64,000 nucleotides of DNA. It comes from Chthonomonadaceae bacterium (lineage in GTDB: Bacteria > Armatimonadota > Chthonomonadetes > Chthonomonadales > Chthonomonadaceae). Made by a program: the position numbers and the translations under genes. The notes under the pieces were generated by a model, which searched no databases, was not told the origin of the DNA, and was given only the letters and a program-made list of their open reading frames with translations. How positions within the stretch are numbered: position 1 is the stretch's first letter; each line of letters begins with the position of its first letter. The stretch covers positions 1 through 64,000 of the forward strand of contig DAIDHN010000011.1 in NCBI GenBank assembly GCA_027459665.1, given 5' to 3'. Of the stretch, positions 24,122-34,256 are shown in pieces.

Positions 24122-26214
24122 CACAAGCGTCGCACTTCTGCATCGGCAGTCGAAGCCTCTGCTGCCATGGCATTGCTGCCGGGTGCAATTTTTGCTGCAA
24201 TCCATTCCAGCGCCAAAAAGGCAGCGGCGCCAATTGCAGCGCCAATCAGCAGCCCGATAGCGCCGCGCCAGGCGGAAATAATAAGCGGCGTATGAATATG
24301 ACAGAATGTATTCAACATAGAAACCTGCCCGATTGTACCTGCCAAAAAACAGGGCAGAGCCAGCTTTTTTCTGCCGCGGGCCTGCAGTGCAAGCGCCAGC
24401 ACAAACGCGGGATGCCCCAGTAAAAACTCCTTGCTGCGGGGGCGCACAGGCAGTATATGATCGAGTACGGCTCTCAGCTTCAACTCCAGAGGCGAAACGC
24501 CTACCGCTGCATCATTGCCGGTGCGTGCCAGTATCAGTGCGATAACAGCCAGTGCAGTCAGCATCAACAGCAGCTCTCCGTAGCGGGCAGGTTCACTCAG
24601 CACAGCCTGCAATCTGTGTTTTGCACGGCCGAAAAATTGGGAAAGAGTTTCAGAAGAATAGGCAGCGCCTCCCGCAAGCGCCGTGATGCAAACCAGTAAA
24701 ACCGGCAGGCCGTGCTGCGCCTTGATTCCTAAAAACTGGTCTACCTTCAGCATGAAAATTCTGGAAGCCAGCATCCCTGCAACATGTACAATGCCAACCG
24801 CTGTGATGCTTGCAGCCAGACCAAGCTTGCACAGCGACTGGCCAAGCGCAGCCATGGGTGAAAGGGCAGGGGAGTTGTCTTCAGGATGAGGCATCATCAG
24901 CAGACAGGCAATAGAGGGAAATACAATGCCGGCCAGCAGGGCAATCAGCTTGCGGCCGCTGTCTCCTGTTAGCGGCAGCAGGCCGCACACAACACAAAGC
25001 CCCAGCAGCAGCAAAATTCTCAGGCGCGGGGGCAGCGGCATCAAAGTACTCAGCAGCAGCAGTACGCCTCCAGCGGCTCCCAGTCCAATTATCCCAAATA
25101 TCAGATGGGGCAGGTCAACCCGCTGAAATATTTTCGCTTTTCCAAATCCTAAACTGCCTCCCTCCCATACAGGGCCATGGCTCACCCGTTCTGCAATACG
25201 CTGCAGGTAGTGCATATTGGCTTGCAGCCTGTCGGTGCCTGCCTGTGTAAGCAGCCGCACATAGAGAAATCGAATATTTCTTTCGCGGGCAGCCAAACCA
25301 AAGCGTTCCACCATGGCAGCTTCGGTCATATCACCCATTTCTGCGGTCTGAATGCTGTGTACGCGTATGGCATCGCCTTTCAATACGCTGTTGATGCTGC
25401 CATCTCCAAACTGCTTGCCAAATTCTACAGTGCCATAAATCAGCCCGGTTGGAGAAACGCCGCTGCGGTTTGGGCGAAGCAGTGCTGCCACCTGTTTGGT
25501 AACGCCCCTGTAACCCAGCACATCCTGCCCGGAAAAAATCACCAGCGAGGCACCCTGGGCGTGCAAATCGTTGAGCACAGCGCGGGCAGAAGCCTCTGTT
25601 ACCCCCGGAAAATTGCCTATTCTGCCCACAACCAGCATCCCTGCCTGTTGTGCTATATGCACGGCATGAGGGGGCAGGCCAACGCCCAGGGTGCGCAGAT
25701 AGCTGTACCCCTGTGCCGCCAGATAGCCTTCGTCTGCGCTCTCAAACAGGGTAGTGCCAGGGGGAATGGCATTGGCTGAAATGGGCAATTTCATACGTGT
25801 CAGGGCTATCGAGCGGTCTCGCAGAGAGCGCACAATGCGCTGCAGTGTTCTCTCATCTGCCACCACGGCTCTGGTTGCTGTGCCATGCGGCACATCTACC
25901 ATCATGGGGCGCACTGCTCCGGTAGTTTCCAGCGAGGCAGGGGTGTCTTCTGGAATAATCAATGCGCTTACATCCTGGCTGGCCAGCATGCGCACTACAT
26001 TGAGTACAGGCATATTGCTAAACTGCGCCAGCGAACTTACTTCTGGAAACTCCAGGCCAATCTCTACTCTGCGGTTGGCCATTTCTACATGAAAACGGTG
26101 TGCAATAGCATAACATCCGGCAGCAATTCCTGCAAGCACCAGCAGAAGTTCCAGTTTCATTACAGCAATGCGGGCATAACCGCTTCTGTTGAAAAGGTTT
26201 TTAATAGAAGTCAT
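24121..26214 (-). CDS. DUF5693 multi-pass membrane protein
   Basis: An N-terminal membrane helix (LLLVLAGIAAGCYAI) is followed by about 330 extracytoplasmic residues with a repeated-looking alpha/beta pattern (LIFSGQDVLGYRG), then at least ten hydrophobic helices to the C-terminus. This matches DUF5693, often found directly before csaB. Its role is unknown but an export or flippase-like part in wall-polymer modification is inferred from the strict pairing. Start is uncertain: ATG 26214 is weakly supported; an upstream GTG at 26247 and a downstream ATG at 26127 are possible. Confidence 0.8.
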   Translation of the reverse strand: MTSIKNLFNRSGYARIAVMKLELLLVLAGIAAGCYAIAHRFHVEMANRRVEIGLEFPEVSSLAQFSNMPVLNVVRMLASQDVSALIIPEDTPASLETTGAVRPMMVDVPHGTATRAVVADERTLQRIVRSLRDRSIALTRMKLPISANAIPPGTTLFESADEGYLAAQGYSYLRTLGVGLPPHAVHIAQQAGMLVVGRIGNFPGVTEASARAVLNDLHAQGASLVIFSGQDVLGYRGVTKQVAALLRPNRSGVSPTGLIYGTVEFGKQFGDGSINSVLKGDAIRVHSIQTAEMGDMTEAAMVERFGLAARERNIRFLYVRLLTQAGTDRLQANMHYLQRIAERVSHGPVWEGGSLGFGKAKIFQRVDLPHLIFGIIGLGAAGGVLLLLSTLMPLPPRLRILLLLGLCVVCGLLPLTGDSGRKLIALLAGIVFPSIACLLMMPHPEDNSPALSPMAALGQSLCKLGLAASITAVGIVHVAGMLASRIFMLKVDQFLGIKAQHGLPVLLVCITALAGGAAYSSETLSQFFGRAKHRLQAVLSEPARYGELLLMLTALAVIALILARTGNDAAVGVSPLELKLRAVLDHILPVRPRSKEFLLGHPAFVLALALQARGRKKLALPCFLAGTIGQVSMLNTFCHIHTPLIISAWRGAIGLLIGAAIGAAAFLALEWIAAKIAPGSNAMAAEASTADAEVRRL

Positions 26215-26431
26215 TAGTAATGTTCTGTTTTTCACGGGGAAGTACACTGGAACATTGTTTTATTCCAGACACAATACTGTACCCTAAAAGCAGCAGAGCA
26301 GTAGAAAAGCGCCTGTCCTGTATTTGCCAGACATAAATTATATTCCAGAATGTCTACATGTTTAAGAATATCAGGTACAATAAATAAATAAAAAATATGT
26401 ATCGTTCAGGCTGGATGTTAAGGAGAGCAAA

Positions 26432-28930
26432 GTGCCCGAAAACAATGTGCCTACCCCGCCCTCGGAAGACGCAAACAACATTACCAAAATAGAGATAGAT
26501 GAAGAACTTCGACGCTCTTATCTCGGTTATGCGGTATCTACCCTGGTTTCCCGTGCGCTCCCCGATGTGCGAGACGGGTTCAAGCCTGTGCAGAGGCGTA
26601 TACTCTATGCTATGCGCGACCTCAATGTTGGCCCCGGTTCGGCGCGCGTGAAGTCTGCAAAAGTAGTTGGCGAATGCATGGGCAACTACCACCCGCACGG
26701 TGATGCTGCACTGTATGGAACGCTGGTGCGCATGGCTCAGGATTTTAGCCTGCGCTACCCTCTCATCGATCCACAGGGCAATTTTGGCAGCGTAGATGGC
26801 GACCCGCCTGCAGCACAGCGCTACACAGAATGCCGCCTCACTCCACTGGCCGTGGAAATGATGGAAGACATAGATCGAGACACTGTAGACTTTATGCCCA
26901 ACTACGACCAGTCTCGCCAGGAACCAGTGGTGCTGCCCGGTAAATTTCCCAACTTTCTCTGCAATGGCGGCGAAGGAATCGCCGTGGGAATGTCTACCAA
27001 AGTGCCGCCGCACAATCTGCGCGAGGTGGCAGAAGCCACGCTGCATATGCTGGATCACCCCAACGCAACCCCAGAGGAGCTGATGCGCTTCATCCCCGGC
27101 CCCGACTTTCCAACCGGCGCGCTGATACTGGGCGCCAAAGGGGCGCGTGAAGCATACCATACTGGCAGAGGCAAAATTATTATGCAGGCTCAAATGCAAA
27201 TTGAGCCAATGGATGGCGGCAAGAATGCAATTGTAGTAACCGAACTGCCTTATCAGGTAAACAAGGCAGACCTGATACAGCATATTGCAGACCTGGTGCG
27301 CCAGAAAAAAGTAGAGGGCATTACCGCTCTCAATGATTTTTCAGACAAACACGGAATGAGGGTTGTGATAGAGCTGCGGCGGGATGTAATGCCGCGGCGC
27401 ATTATGAATTACCTGCTGAAACACACCTCGCTGCGCCAGACTTTCGGCGTAATTATGCTGGCTCTTGTAAATGGGCAGCCGAGGCTGCTTAACCTGCCGC
27501 AGGCAATCAGCCTGCATATCAACCACCGCAGGGAAGTAATAGTACGCAGAACGCGCTTCGAACTTGCCCGCGCCCAGCGCGACGCACACATTCGGGAAGG
27601 TTTGCAGATAGCGCTCAACTTCCTTGATGAAATCATTGCACTGATAAGGCGCGCACCCAGCAGCAATGCTGCACGCTCTGAAATGTGCGCACGATTTGCC
27701 CTTACCCAGCTGCAGGCAGATGCCATCCTATCTATGCAGCTGAGGCAGATTGCACAGCTGGAAAGGCAGAAGATTGAAGAAGACTATCGGGCGCTGCTGC
27801 GGGAAATAGCACGCCTGGAAGACATTCTGGCCACGCCGGCGCGCGTAACACGCATGGTGCGTGACGAAGTGAAGGCGCTTCGAGATAAATATGGCGATGA
27901 AAGACGCTCGCGCATTCTCCCAACCGAAGCAGACGAGATTACCGAGGATGACCTGATTCCTGAAGAGAAAACCATCGTAACCATCTCGCGGGATGGCTAC
28001 ATCAAACGAATGCCCCTCGATGCTTTTAGAACACAGAATAGGGGGGGAAGAGGAGTAAAAGCCACCAGCCTCAAGGAAGAAGACCAGCCTGCTCACCTTT
28101 TTATAGCCACCACCACCCACTATATACTCTTCTTTACCAATCGCGGCAGGGTATACCGCCTCAAAGCATTTGAAGTGCCGCCTTCCACTCGTCAGGCGCG
28201 AGGGCAGCACATCAATAATTTTATACAGGCCGAAGCAGGCGATCAGATCACTGCTATTCTGCCGCTGCAAAATCTCAAAACAGAGGGCTACCTCTGTATG
28301 GCAACAGAAAATGGCGAGGTGAAGCGTACCTCGCTGTCTGAATTTGCTAACCTGCGCTCAAACGGCCTCATCTGTTTCGATATAGAAGAAGGCGACAGCC
28401 TCAAATGGGTGCGCTGCACCGACGGCAATCAGGAAATCATAATGGTTACCCGGGGCGGAATGTCGATTCGCTTCCCTGAAGCCGATGTGCCAGGGAGAAG
28501 CCGCGGGGCAGGGGGAGTGCGCGGCATAGAAATGAGAGACCAGAAAACAAGACAGCTGGGCGATGTAGTGGTGGGTATGGATGTGGTAAGCCCTACTAGT
28601 CAGCTGCTGGTAACATCGGTGAATGGATACGGAAAACGCACCGACCTGGCCTCCTACAGGGCACAGTCGCGAGGCGGCAGGGGCATTAAGACCATGCACA
28701 TCACTTCAAAAACCGGCCCTATCGTAGATGCCGCAGTGGTAGAACCTGATGACAAGCTGATGGTGCTCACCGAAAAGGGAATCACAATTCGCATGGATAT
28801 GGCCTCGATAAGGGCGGCAGGGCGCAGCACGCAGGGCGTACGCCTGATCAACCTCGATGAAGGCGACCGTGTAATTACCATAGAACGTCTGGTAGATGCA
28901 GAAACCATGGCTTCAGAAAGCGAAGATTAA
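26432..28930 (+). CDS. gyrA: DNA gyrase subunit A
   Basis: Full-length (832 aa) type IIA topoisomerase subunit. The catalytic tyrosine is Y131 in QRYTECR. The quinolone-resistance region [10 protein letters not shown] has Ala at the E. coli Ser83 position (A92) and Gly at the Asp87 position (G96). The C-terminal beta-pinwheel begins with a GyrA-box-like QNRGGRG. The start is GTG 26432 behind AAGGAGAGCAAA. gyrB is not in this window. The alternative, ParC, is less likely because of the GyrA box. Confidence 0.95.
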   Translation: MPENNVPTPPSEDANNITKIEIDEELRRSYLGYAVSTLVSRALPDVRDGFKPVQRRILYAMRDLNVGPGSARVKSAKVVGECMGNYHPHGDAALYGTLVRMAQDFSLRYPLIDPQGNFGSVDGDPPAAQRYTECRLTPLAVEMMEDIDRDTVDFMPNYDQSRQEPVVLPGKFPNFLCNGGEGIAVGMSTKVPPHNLREVAEATLHMLDHPNATPEELMRFIPGPDFPTGALILGAKGAREAYHTGRGKIIMQAQMQIEPMDGGKNAIVVTELPYQVNKADLIQHIADLVRQKKVEGITALNDFSDKHGMRVVIELRRDVMPRRIMNYLLKHTSLRQTFGVIMLALVNGQPRLLNLPQAISLHINHRREVIVRRTRFELARAQRDAHIREGLQIALNFLDEIIALIRRAPSSNAARSEMCARFALTQLQADAILSMQLRQIAQLERQKIEEDYRALLREIARLEDILATPARVTRMVRDEVKALRDKYGDERRSRILPTEADEITEDDLIPEEKTIVTISRDGYIKRMPLDAFRTQNRGGRGVKATSLKEEDQPAHLFIATTTHYILFFTNRGRVYRLKAFEVPPSTRQARGQHINNFIQAEAGDQITAILPLQNLKTEGYLCMATENGEVKRTSLSEFANLRSNGLICFDIEEGDSLKWVRCTDGNQEIIMVTRGGMSIRFPEADVPGRSRGAGGVRGIEMRDQKTRQLGDVVVGMDVVSPTSQLLVTSVNGYGKRTDLASYRAQSRGGRGIKTMHITSKTGPIVDAAVVEPDDKLMVLTEKGITIRMDMASIRAAGRSTQGVRLINLDEGDRVITIERLVDAETMASESED

Positions 28931-29074
28931 TTCAGTTTGTAAAAAACAGTTTTCTTACCCGCAAACACTGCAGTTTTTTCTCAAAGTATGGAAAAACCTT
29001 TCAGACGCCTTTCTATATTCAAATAAAAAGGCGATGCCCTTCGCCTGTAACAGGCACTGGGCGGGGTGGAGAGA

Positions 29075-29314
29075 ATGTCTCATACAAACCAGACTGCGTC
29101 TGACGAAAAAGTGAAACTAACCCAGAGAGAGCTGGAAATACTGGCTTTGATTGTCGAAGGCCATTCCAGCAAGCATGTGGCAGACCTGCTGTTTGTTTCC
29201 AAGCGTACCGTAGATTTTCATCTGGACAACATTTACCAGAAGCTACAGGTGAAAAACCGAATGCAGGCCATGCAGCGTGCAGGGCGCCTGGGGTTGCTTC
29301 CCGGAAGCGTTTGA
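29075..29314 (+). CDS. Stand-alone LuxR/GerE DNA-binding protein, 79 aa
   Basis: Almost the whole protein is a GerE helix-turn-helix: LTQRELEILALIVEGHSSKHVADLLFVSKRTVDFHLDNIYQKL. There is no receiver or ligand-binding domain, as in GerE itself. ATG 29075 has GGTGGAG just upstream. A strong terminator follows its stop. The target is unknown; the neighbour fucI is convergent and is not an obvious target. Confidence 0.9.
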   Translation: MSHTNQTASDEKVKLTQRELEILALIVEGHSSKHVADLLFVSKRTVDFHLDNIYQKLQVKNRMQAMQRAGRLGLLPGSV

Positions 29315-29326
29315 TGCACCCGGAAG

Positions 29327-29364
29327 GCCCGGCTCGATCGGAGACAGTTTCGAGCCGGGCTTTT
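29327..29364. terminator. Bidirectional terminator between luxR-type gene and fucI
   Basis: GCCCGGCTCGA (29327-29337) pairs with TCGAGCCGGGC (29350-29360) and is followed by TTTT. It serves the LuxR gene and could also end fucI transcription from the other side. Confidence 0.85.
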
Positions 29365-29369
29365 CACTG

Positions 29370-31178
29370 CTATTTGCCGTACAACGGCCCGAAAGTAGAG
29401 CAGGCAAGGTAATCTGCCTGCTGGCTCTCCATGCTTCCAAACCGCATCCAGGCAGTAGGCCGAAAAACTTCCTCTTCTGCCACATTGTGCATTTCAACCG
29501 GTATGCGCAGCAAGGAAGCCAGTGTAATCCATGCAGCGCCAATATGCCCATAAGAAATAGCGCCATGATTTGCACCCCAGTGTGCCATCACGCTGTACAC
29601 ATCGTTGAAAGGTGCACGACCGGTAAGGCGTGGTACAAACCAGGTAGTGGGCCAGGTTGGGTTGGTGCGCTTGTCCAGCACATCATGCACTGCCGCTGGC
29701 AGGTCTACTGTGTAGCCCTCTGCAATTTGCAGCACTGGCCCCAGCCCGTCTACCAGATTGATTCTGCACATGGTAACCGGCATTTCTCCCCGAGTAAGAA
29801 AATCGGTAGAGTAACCGCTGCCCCTAAAGTACTCTAATACCCCTGGGCACCAGCGTGTAGCCTGCAGGCACTTTTCTGCTTCTTCCGGCTCTACTTCATA
29901 CCAGGGTTTTATGGCAGGCTTACCGTATTTCTGCTGCTCGCCGGTCCAGTCCAAAGCAGCCGGCCCCGAATTGATAAGGTGAATTATTCCTTCTGAAGCC
30001 CTGTCCGTCAGGGTATAACCTGTGACCCGCTGTACAGACTGAGCGCTCCAGTATGTTCTTACATCGGCGAAGAGCTGGGCAGAACCGGTAAGCAAGTGCC
30101 CCATCAGCATGGTAATACCATTCAGCGCATCGTTTTCGGTTGCCATAATGTAGGGCTGGCGTATACCATCCCAGTCAAAAGAAGTGTTCAGAATCGCCTC
30201 GATAAAGTCTCCGTTAGGAAAAGTATCTGTCCATTGTCTCTGCCCCTGAAACCCTGCCGCCAGTGCGTTTCTGCCTTCTGCTTCTTCAGGGAATCCCAGT
30301 TCTTTCAGGCGCTGATTTCCCACCATAAGGTCGCGGCAGATCAGAGCAGATTTTACGCAAAACTCCCAGTCGGCATCTTTTTGGGCACGCGTACGCTGCA
30401 CAGCAGGCGGATTGGGGTCTTCGCCTTCCAGACACTGTTCGCGTGTCCATTGCAGTGCTCTTTCAAACTCCTGCGGGTCAAAAATATTTTGCTCCACGCG
30501 CCTCCATACCTCAACCATGTCAACCGTTTCATTGCGCATTCCAAAATAGTTTTGAAACAGTTTATGGTCTACAACCGAGCCGGCAATACCCATCGAAACG
30601 CTGCCAATAGAGAGGTACGAAGAGCCTCGCATAGAAGCTGCAGCAATTGCCGCACGTGTAAAAAGCAGCAGTTTCTGCTGCACATCATCAGGAATCGAGG
30701 TGTCTCCTGCATCCTGAACTTCCCGGCCATAAATGCCGAAGGCTGGCAGCCCCTTCTGATTGTGTCCGGCCAGGGCAGCCGCAAGGTACACGGCGCCAGG
30801 GCGTTCGGTGCCATTGAAGCCCCATATTGCTTTAGGTAAATGGGGGTGCATATCTACCGTTTCTGTACCATAGGCCCAGCAGGGTGTTACAGTAATCACT
30901 GCCCCTACGCCTTCGCGCTCAAACTTTTCGGCACAGCGGGCAGCTTCCGCTACGCCGCCAATGCAGGTGTCTGCAACAACGCATTCAAGCGGCAGGCCGC
31001 AAGCATGGCGAACATTTGCGCTGAGAAAAGCTGCAGTATTCTGCGCCATGGTCATTACCTGATTTTCCAGCCCTTCGCGAACCCCGCCATAGCGGCCGTC
31101 TATGGCCGGTCGAATGCCCACCCTGGGCAGACGGGACTGTAATCGTTGACGTGCATTTGCATGATGTATAGTGGTCAT
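29370..31178 (-). CDS. fucI: L-fucose isomerase
   Basis: Converts L-fucose to L-fuculose (also D-arabinose to D-ribulose). The sequence is typical throughout: [21 protein letters not shown] at the N-terminus, [48 protein letters not shown] and [15 protein letters not shown]. Length about 602 aa matches the family. ATG 31178 replaces a longer in-frame start whose first 52 residues are not native. fucK and fucA are not adjacent; the PfkB kinase on the other strand might take the kinase role, which is only a guess. Confidence 0.95.
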   Translation of the reverse strand: MTTIHHANARQRLQSRLPRVGIRPAIDGRYGGVREGLENQVMTMAQNTAAFLSANVRHACGLPLECVVADTCIGGVAEAARCAEKFEREGVGAVITVTPCWAYGTETVDMHPHLPKAIWGFNGTERPGAVYLAAALAGHNQKGLPAFGIYGREVQDAGDTSIPDDVQQKLLLFTRAAIAAASMRGSSYLSIGSVSMGIAGSVVDHKLFQNYFGMRNETVDMVEVWRRVEQNIFDPQEFERALQWTREQCLEGEDPNPPAVQRTRAQKDADWEFCVKSALICRDLMVGNQRLKELGFPEEAEGRNALAAGFQGQRQWTDTFPNGDFIEAILNTSFDWDGIRQPYIMATENDALNGITMLMGHLLTGSAQLFADVRTYWSAQSVQRVTGYTLTDRASEGIIHLINSGPAALDWTGEQQKYGKPAIKPWYEVEPEEAEKCLQATRWCPGVLEYFRGSGYSTDFLTRGEMPVTMCRINLVDGLGPVLQIAEGYTVDLPAAVHDVLDKRTNPTWPTTWFVPRLTGRAPFNDVYSVMAHWGANHGAISYGHIGAAWITLASLLRIPVEMHNVAEEEVFRPTAWMRFGSMESQQADYLACSTFGPLYGK

Positions 31179-31321
31179 TTTACCTGTGTCCTTTGTGAGG
31201 TGCAATCTTTTTAGCAAGTTCACTTTTCTTTTCGTTTTTCCTGCCTGCAGAGGGGGCAAAGATTGCCTGCAGGCAGAGAAACAGGCAGGAATTGGCAAAG
31301 CATATCTGGAAATACAAGGGC

Positions 31322-32131
31322 ATGTCTGCAACAATTCAAAAAGATACGCCGCTGCGCCCCAAAAAAGTATTTCAGGAAATATTTATGCTTTCCTGGGAGC
31401 GCATTGGTCTCTGGATGGCAGTGAGCGTTACTTTTTTTATAGCAGGCGGCATTGTTTTACTGTTGATGCAGCTTCTACCGTTTTCGGCTCCTGTTCGCCT
31501 GCTGGCGGGCGGAGTGGCTTCTGTGCTCATTTTCCCTGCCCTGCTGGCAGGGGCATGCTACACTGCTCATCTGGTTTGCAGTCGCACAGAGGCAGGGTAT
31601 GCAGACATGTGGAGGGGCGCAAAAGCTTTATATCGCGTATCTGTACAGCTTGGTTTGATGCAGATGGCAGTGTGGGGGGCAGGCATTACGGGTATTATTT
31701 TCTACCTCAAATGGCACAACATGCCGGGCAGTCTGTTTGCACTGGTGTGTACCTGGGCGCTTGTTTTCTGGGGGATGGCAATACCGTACCAAATGCCAGT
31801 ACTGGTGCTGCAGCATGCAGGCGTATTTGATGAAGAAGGCAAAAGAGCACAGCGTACCGCGCGTGCCGCCATGCGCCGATCGTTTTATATGGCATACGAC
31901 AATCTGCTTTTTACTGGCATGCTGCTTGCTGTTCAAACCCTGCTGTTTGCGCTGCTGGCTCTCACAGCACTGGGAGCGCTGCTTCTGCCTGCATTTCTCG
32001 CACTCTCAGGGGTGGCGGCGGCGCGTGCGCTGCTGGTACGCTACGCACTGCTGCCTGCTCCTCCCAACCCATCTGACGCTGTGCCAGACGAAGCGTTTCG
32101 ACTGAAAGCCGGAGAAACAAAACAACCATGA
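31322..32131 (+). CDS. Multi-pass membrane protein of unknown function
   Basis: About five hydrophobic segments: [35 protein letters not shown], a third near [31 protein letters not shown] and [18 protein letters not shown]. The family is not recognised with certainty; the layout resembles YesL/DUF624-like integral membrane proteins often linked to sugar genes. It overlaps the PfkB gene by ATGA, so it is the first gene of a four-gene run with the kinase and glycosyltransferase. Confidence 0.6.
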   Translation: MSATIQKDTPLRPKKVFQEIFMLSWERIGLWMAVSVTFFIAGGIVLLLMQLLPFSAPVRLLAGGVASVLIFPALLAGACYTAHLVCSRTEAGYADMWRGAKALYRVSVQLGLMQMAVWGAGITGIIFYLKWHNMPGSLFALVCTWALVFWGMAIPYQMPVLVLQHAGVFDEEGKRAQRTARAAMRRSFYMAYDNLLFTGMLLAVQTLLFALLALTALGALLLPAFLALSGVAAARALLVRYALLPAPPNPSDAVPDEAFRLKAGETKQP

Positions 32132-33075
32132 CTTTTGTAGCATGTGTGGGCGGTCTGGTAGCAGATGTAGTGGGTAAGCCTATTGAGCAAATGCCCTCGC
32201 GAGGTACGCTGGCACTGGTAGACCGCATGGAACTGCATACAGGAGGGTGTGCCGCAAACACAGCTGTGGCGCTGGCTAAACTGGGCGTGCCTACCTACCT
32301 CATCGGCAAAGTAGGCAAAGACGGGTTTGGCGATTTTCTGATTCAGAAAATGAGGCAGCAGGGCGTAAACGCAGAAGGAGTTGTACGCGATGATACTGCC
32401 TCTACCTCTGCTACCATGGTGATGGTACACACAGATGGAGAACGTACCTTTTTACATCACCTGGGAGCAAATGCAACCCTTACGCTGCAGGATATCAGCC
32501 TGCATAATATATACCAGGCGCGTATTCTGCACATTGCAGGCGCATTTCTGGTTCCAGCGCTAGACGGCCCCCCAACAGCACAGCTGCTGGCAGAAGCGAA
32601 ACAGCATGGCGTAATCACCTGCATGGATACAGCCTGGGATGCAAGCGGTAAATGGATGCAGACGCTTGGCCCCTGCCTGCCTTTTCTCGATTATTTTGTA
32701 CCCAGCCTGGTAGAAGCAGAACATCTTTCTGGTAGAAGGGCGCCCGCAGAGATGGCGCGTTTGTTTCAGAAACTGGGTGCTGGCGTGGTGGTGATCAAAA
32801 TGGGACAAGAAGGTTGTTTTGTGCGCACTACTGCCGGAGAAGAATGGTTTCAGCCCGCTCTGCCTGTGCCAATGATAGATGCTTTGGGAGCAGGAGATGC
32901 ATGGTCTGCAGGGTTGCTTGCCGGGATAATGGAAGACCTGCCGCTGCGCGATGCTGTGCAGCTGGCCAACGGAACGGGGGCGGCATGCGTTACCGCGCTG
33001 GGGGCTACTACGGGTATACATTCTAGAGCAGCAGTGGAAGAACTGGTAAGCAGATATGAAAGCCGCGAAGCATGA
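32128..33075 (+). CDS. PfkB-family carbohydrate kinase
   Basis: A ribokinase-fold sugar kinase of 315 aa. HTGGCAANTAVALAKLG is the substrate-binding signature 1, and DALGAGDAWSAGLLAG is the anion hole with the catalytic Asp. Substrate is unknown; the opposite-strand fucI nearby makes a deoxy-sugar or pentose substrate possible. Overlaps with both neighbours (ATGA) show translational coupling with the membrane protein and the glycosyltransferase. Confidence 0.9.
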   Translation: MTFVACVGGLVADVVGKPIEQMPSRGTLALVDRMELHTGGCAANTAVALAKLGVPTYLIGKVGKDGFGDFLIQKMRQQGVNAEGVVRDDTASTSATMVMVHTDGERTFLHHLGANATLTLQDISLHNIYQARILHIAGAFLVPALDGPPTAQLLAEAKQHGVITCMDTAWDASGKWMQTLGPCLPFLDYFVPSLVEAEHLSGRRAPAEMARLFQKLGAGVVVIKMGQEGCFVRTTAGEEWFQPALPVPMIDALGAGDAWSAGLLAGIMEDLPLRDAVQLANGTGAACVTALGATTGIHSRAAVEELVSRYESREA

Positions 33076-34217
33076 TTTCAGTTGCACGGGGGCTGATTGT
33101 GGCCATGTATACCCCCTGGCGAATAAAATGCGGCATATCTGATTACAGCCGCTACCTGGTTCAGGCGCTGCAAACACTGCCTGAAATAGATTACATCTCA
33201 CTGGTAGAACCGCCGGAAGCAGTGATACACTCTCGCCTTGAGGCGGTGATGAACCGCCTTGAACTTGCACGAGCCTACCGTCTGCGAGGAAGCCAGACTC
33301 ATCTGTGCCATCTTACGCACATACAGCATCAGTATTTTTTGTTTGGGGGAGTGGCGGGGTTCAAAAATTTTGCAGTTCAGTTTTATAAGTCGTCGAAACC
33401 GCCCATCATACTCACAGTACATGAAATAGCGCACCCTCCTGAAGGAGCTTCCCCGCTGATACGCAAAGCCATAGAACGCGCCAACTACACCAATTTCTTC
33501 TGGCCTTCTATAGCCCAGCTTATCGTGCATACTACTGCAGACAAGCAGCAGCTGATGCAAATTGGCATGGAAGCAGAAAAAATAACAGTTATTCCGCATG
33601 GAGTGCCAACCCCGCTGCCCTTGCCCGATGTGCAAAGCGCCCGGGCAGAACTGGGGCTGCAGGGTAAGCGTGTGCTTACACTTTTCGGGTTTTTGTCACG
33701 CAAAAAAGGGCACAGCACTGCCCTGCGTGCCCTGCAAATGCTGCCAGAAGATGTAGTGCTGATTTTTGCAGGCGGAAAGCACCCCGAAGACAGCACCAAC
33801 TACGTTCCACGCCTTATCGACTTCATTCAGCAAAACGGGCTGCAAGAGAGGGTACGCATTACGGGCTACATTCCGCCTGAGCAAATTCCGCCGATTATGG
33901 CAGCTACAGACCTTGCAATTGCTCCCTATCCAGAATCTTCCGGGTCGGGGTCACTGGCGAATCTTATAGCCTACCGCAGAGCCGTGCTGGCAAGTAATAT
34001 CGCCCCGCATCAAGAAATAGAGGCCGGAATGCCGGGCTGCATGGCCATGTTTCCGGCAGGAAACAGCGAGGCCCTGGCCGAAAAAATATTGCAGCTGCTG
34101 CACAACGAAGATCAGCTGGCTTTGCTGCAAAACCAGGCTGCCCGGTATGCCGAAAAACATACCTATCTCAACATGGCTCTGCAAACGCTGCAGGTATATC
34201 AACACGCACTGCAATAA
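33072..34217 (+). CDS. GT4-family glycosyltransferase
   Basis: GT-B fold, retaining. RIKCGISDYSRYL is the N-terminal acceptor loop, HIQHQYFLFGG and VIPHGVPTP are conserved, and the C-terminal donor half has FGFLSRKKGHSTALRAL and APYPESSGSGSLANLIAYRRAVLAS with the EX7E-like glutamates. 381 aa, full length. ATGA overlap with the kinase gene. Probably builds a surface glycan, given the second GT4 gene nearby. Confidence 0.88.
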   Translation: MISVARGLIVAMYTPWRIKCGISDYSRYLVQALQTLPEIDYISLVEPPEAVIHSRLEAVMNRLELARAYRLRGSQTHLCHLTHIQHQYFLFGGVAGFKNFAVQFYKSSKPPIILTVHEIAHPPEGASPLIRKAIERANYTNFFWPSIAQLIVHTTADKQQLMQIGMEAEKITVIPHGVPTPLPLPDVQSARAELGLQGKRVLTLFGFLSRKKGHSTALRALQMLPEDVVLIFAGGKHPEDSTNYVPRLIDFIQQNGLQERVRITGYIPPEQIPPIMAATDLAIAPYPESSGSGSLANLIAYRRAVLASNIAPHQEIEAGMPGCMAMFPAGNSEALAEKILQLLHNEDQLALLQNQAARYAEKHTYLNMALQTLQVYQHALQ

Positions 34218-34256
34218 ATACAGTACAACATTCTCAGGAGGGAAAGCAAAATCTCT

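Noticed and set aside
26354-27283. Minus-strand frame of 309 codons over gyrA
   Set aside because: Shadow of the conserved gyrA coding sequence; Cys/His-rich composition typical of antisense frames.
28990-29065. Hairpin AGGCGA/TCGCCT after gyrA as a terminator
   Set aside because: Short stem without a U-run; not strong enough to list.
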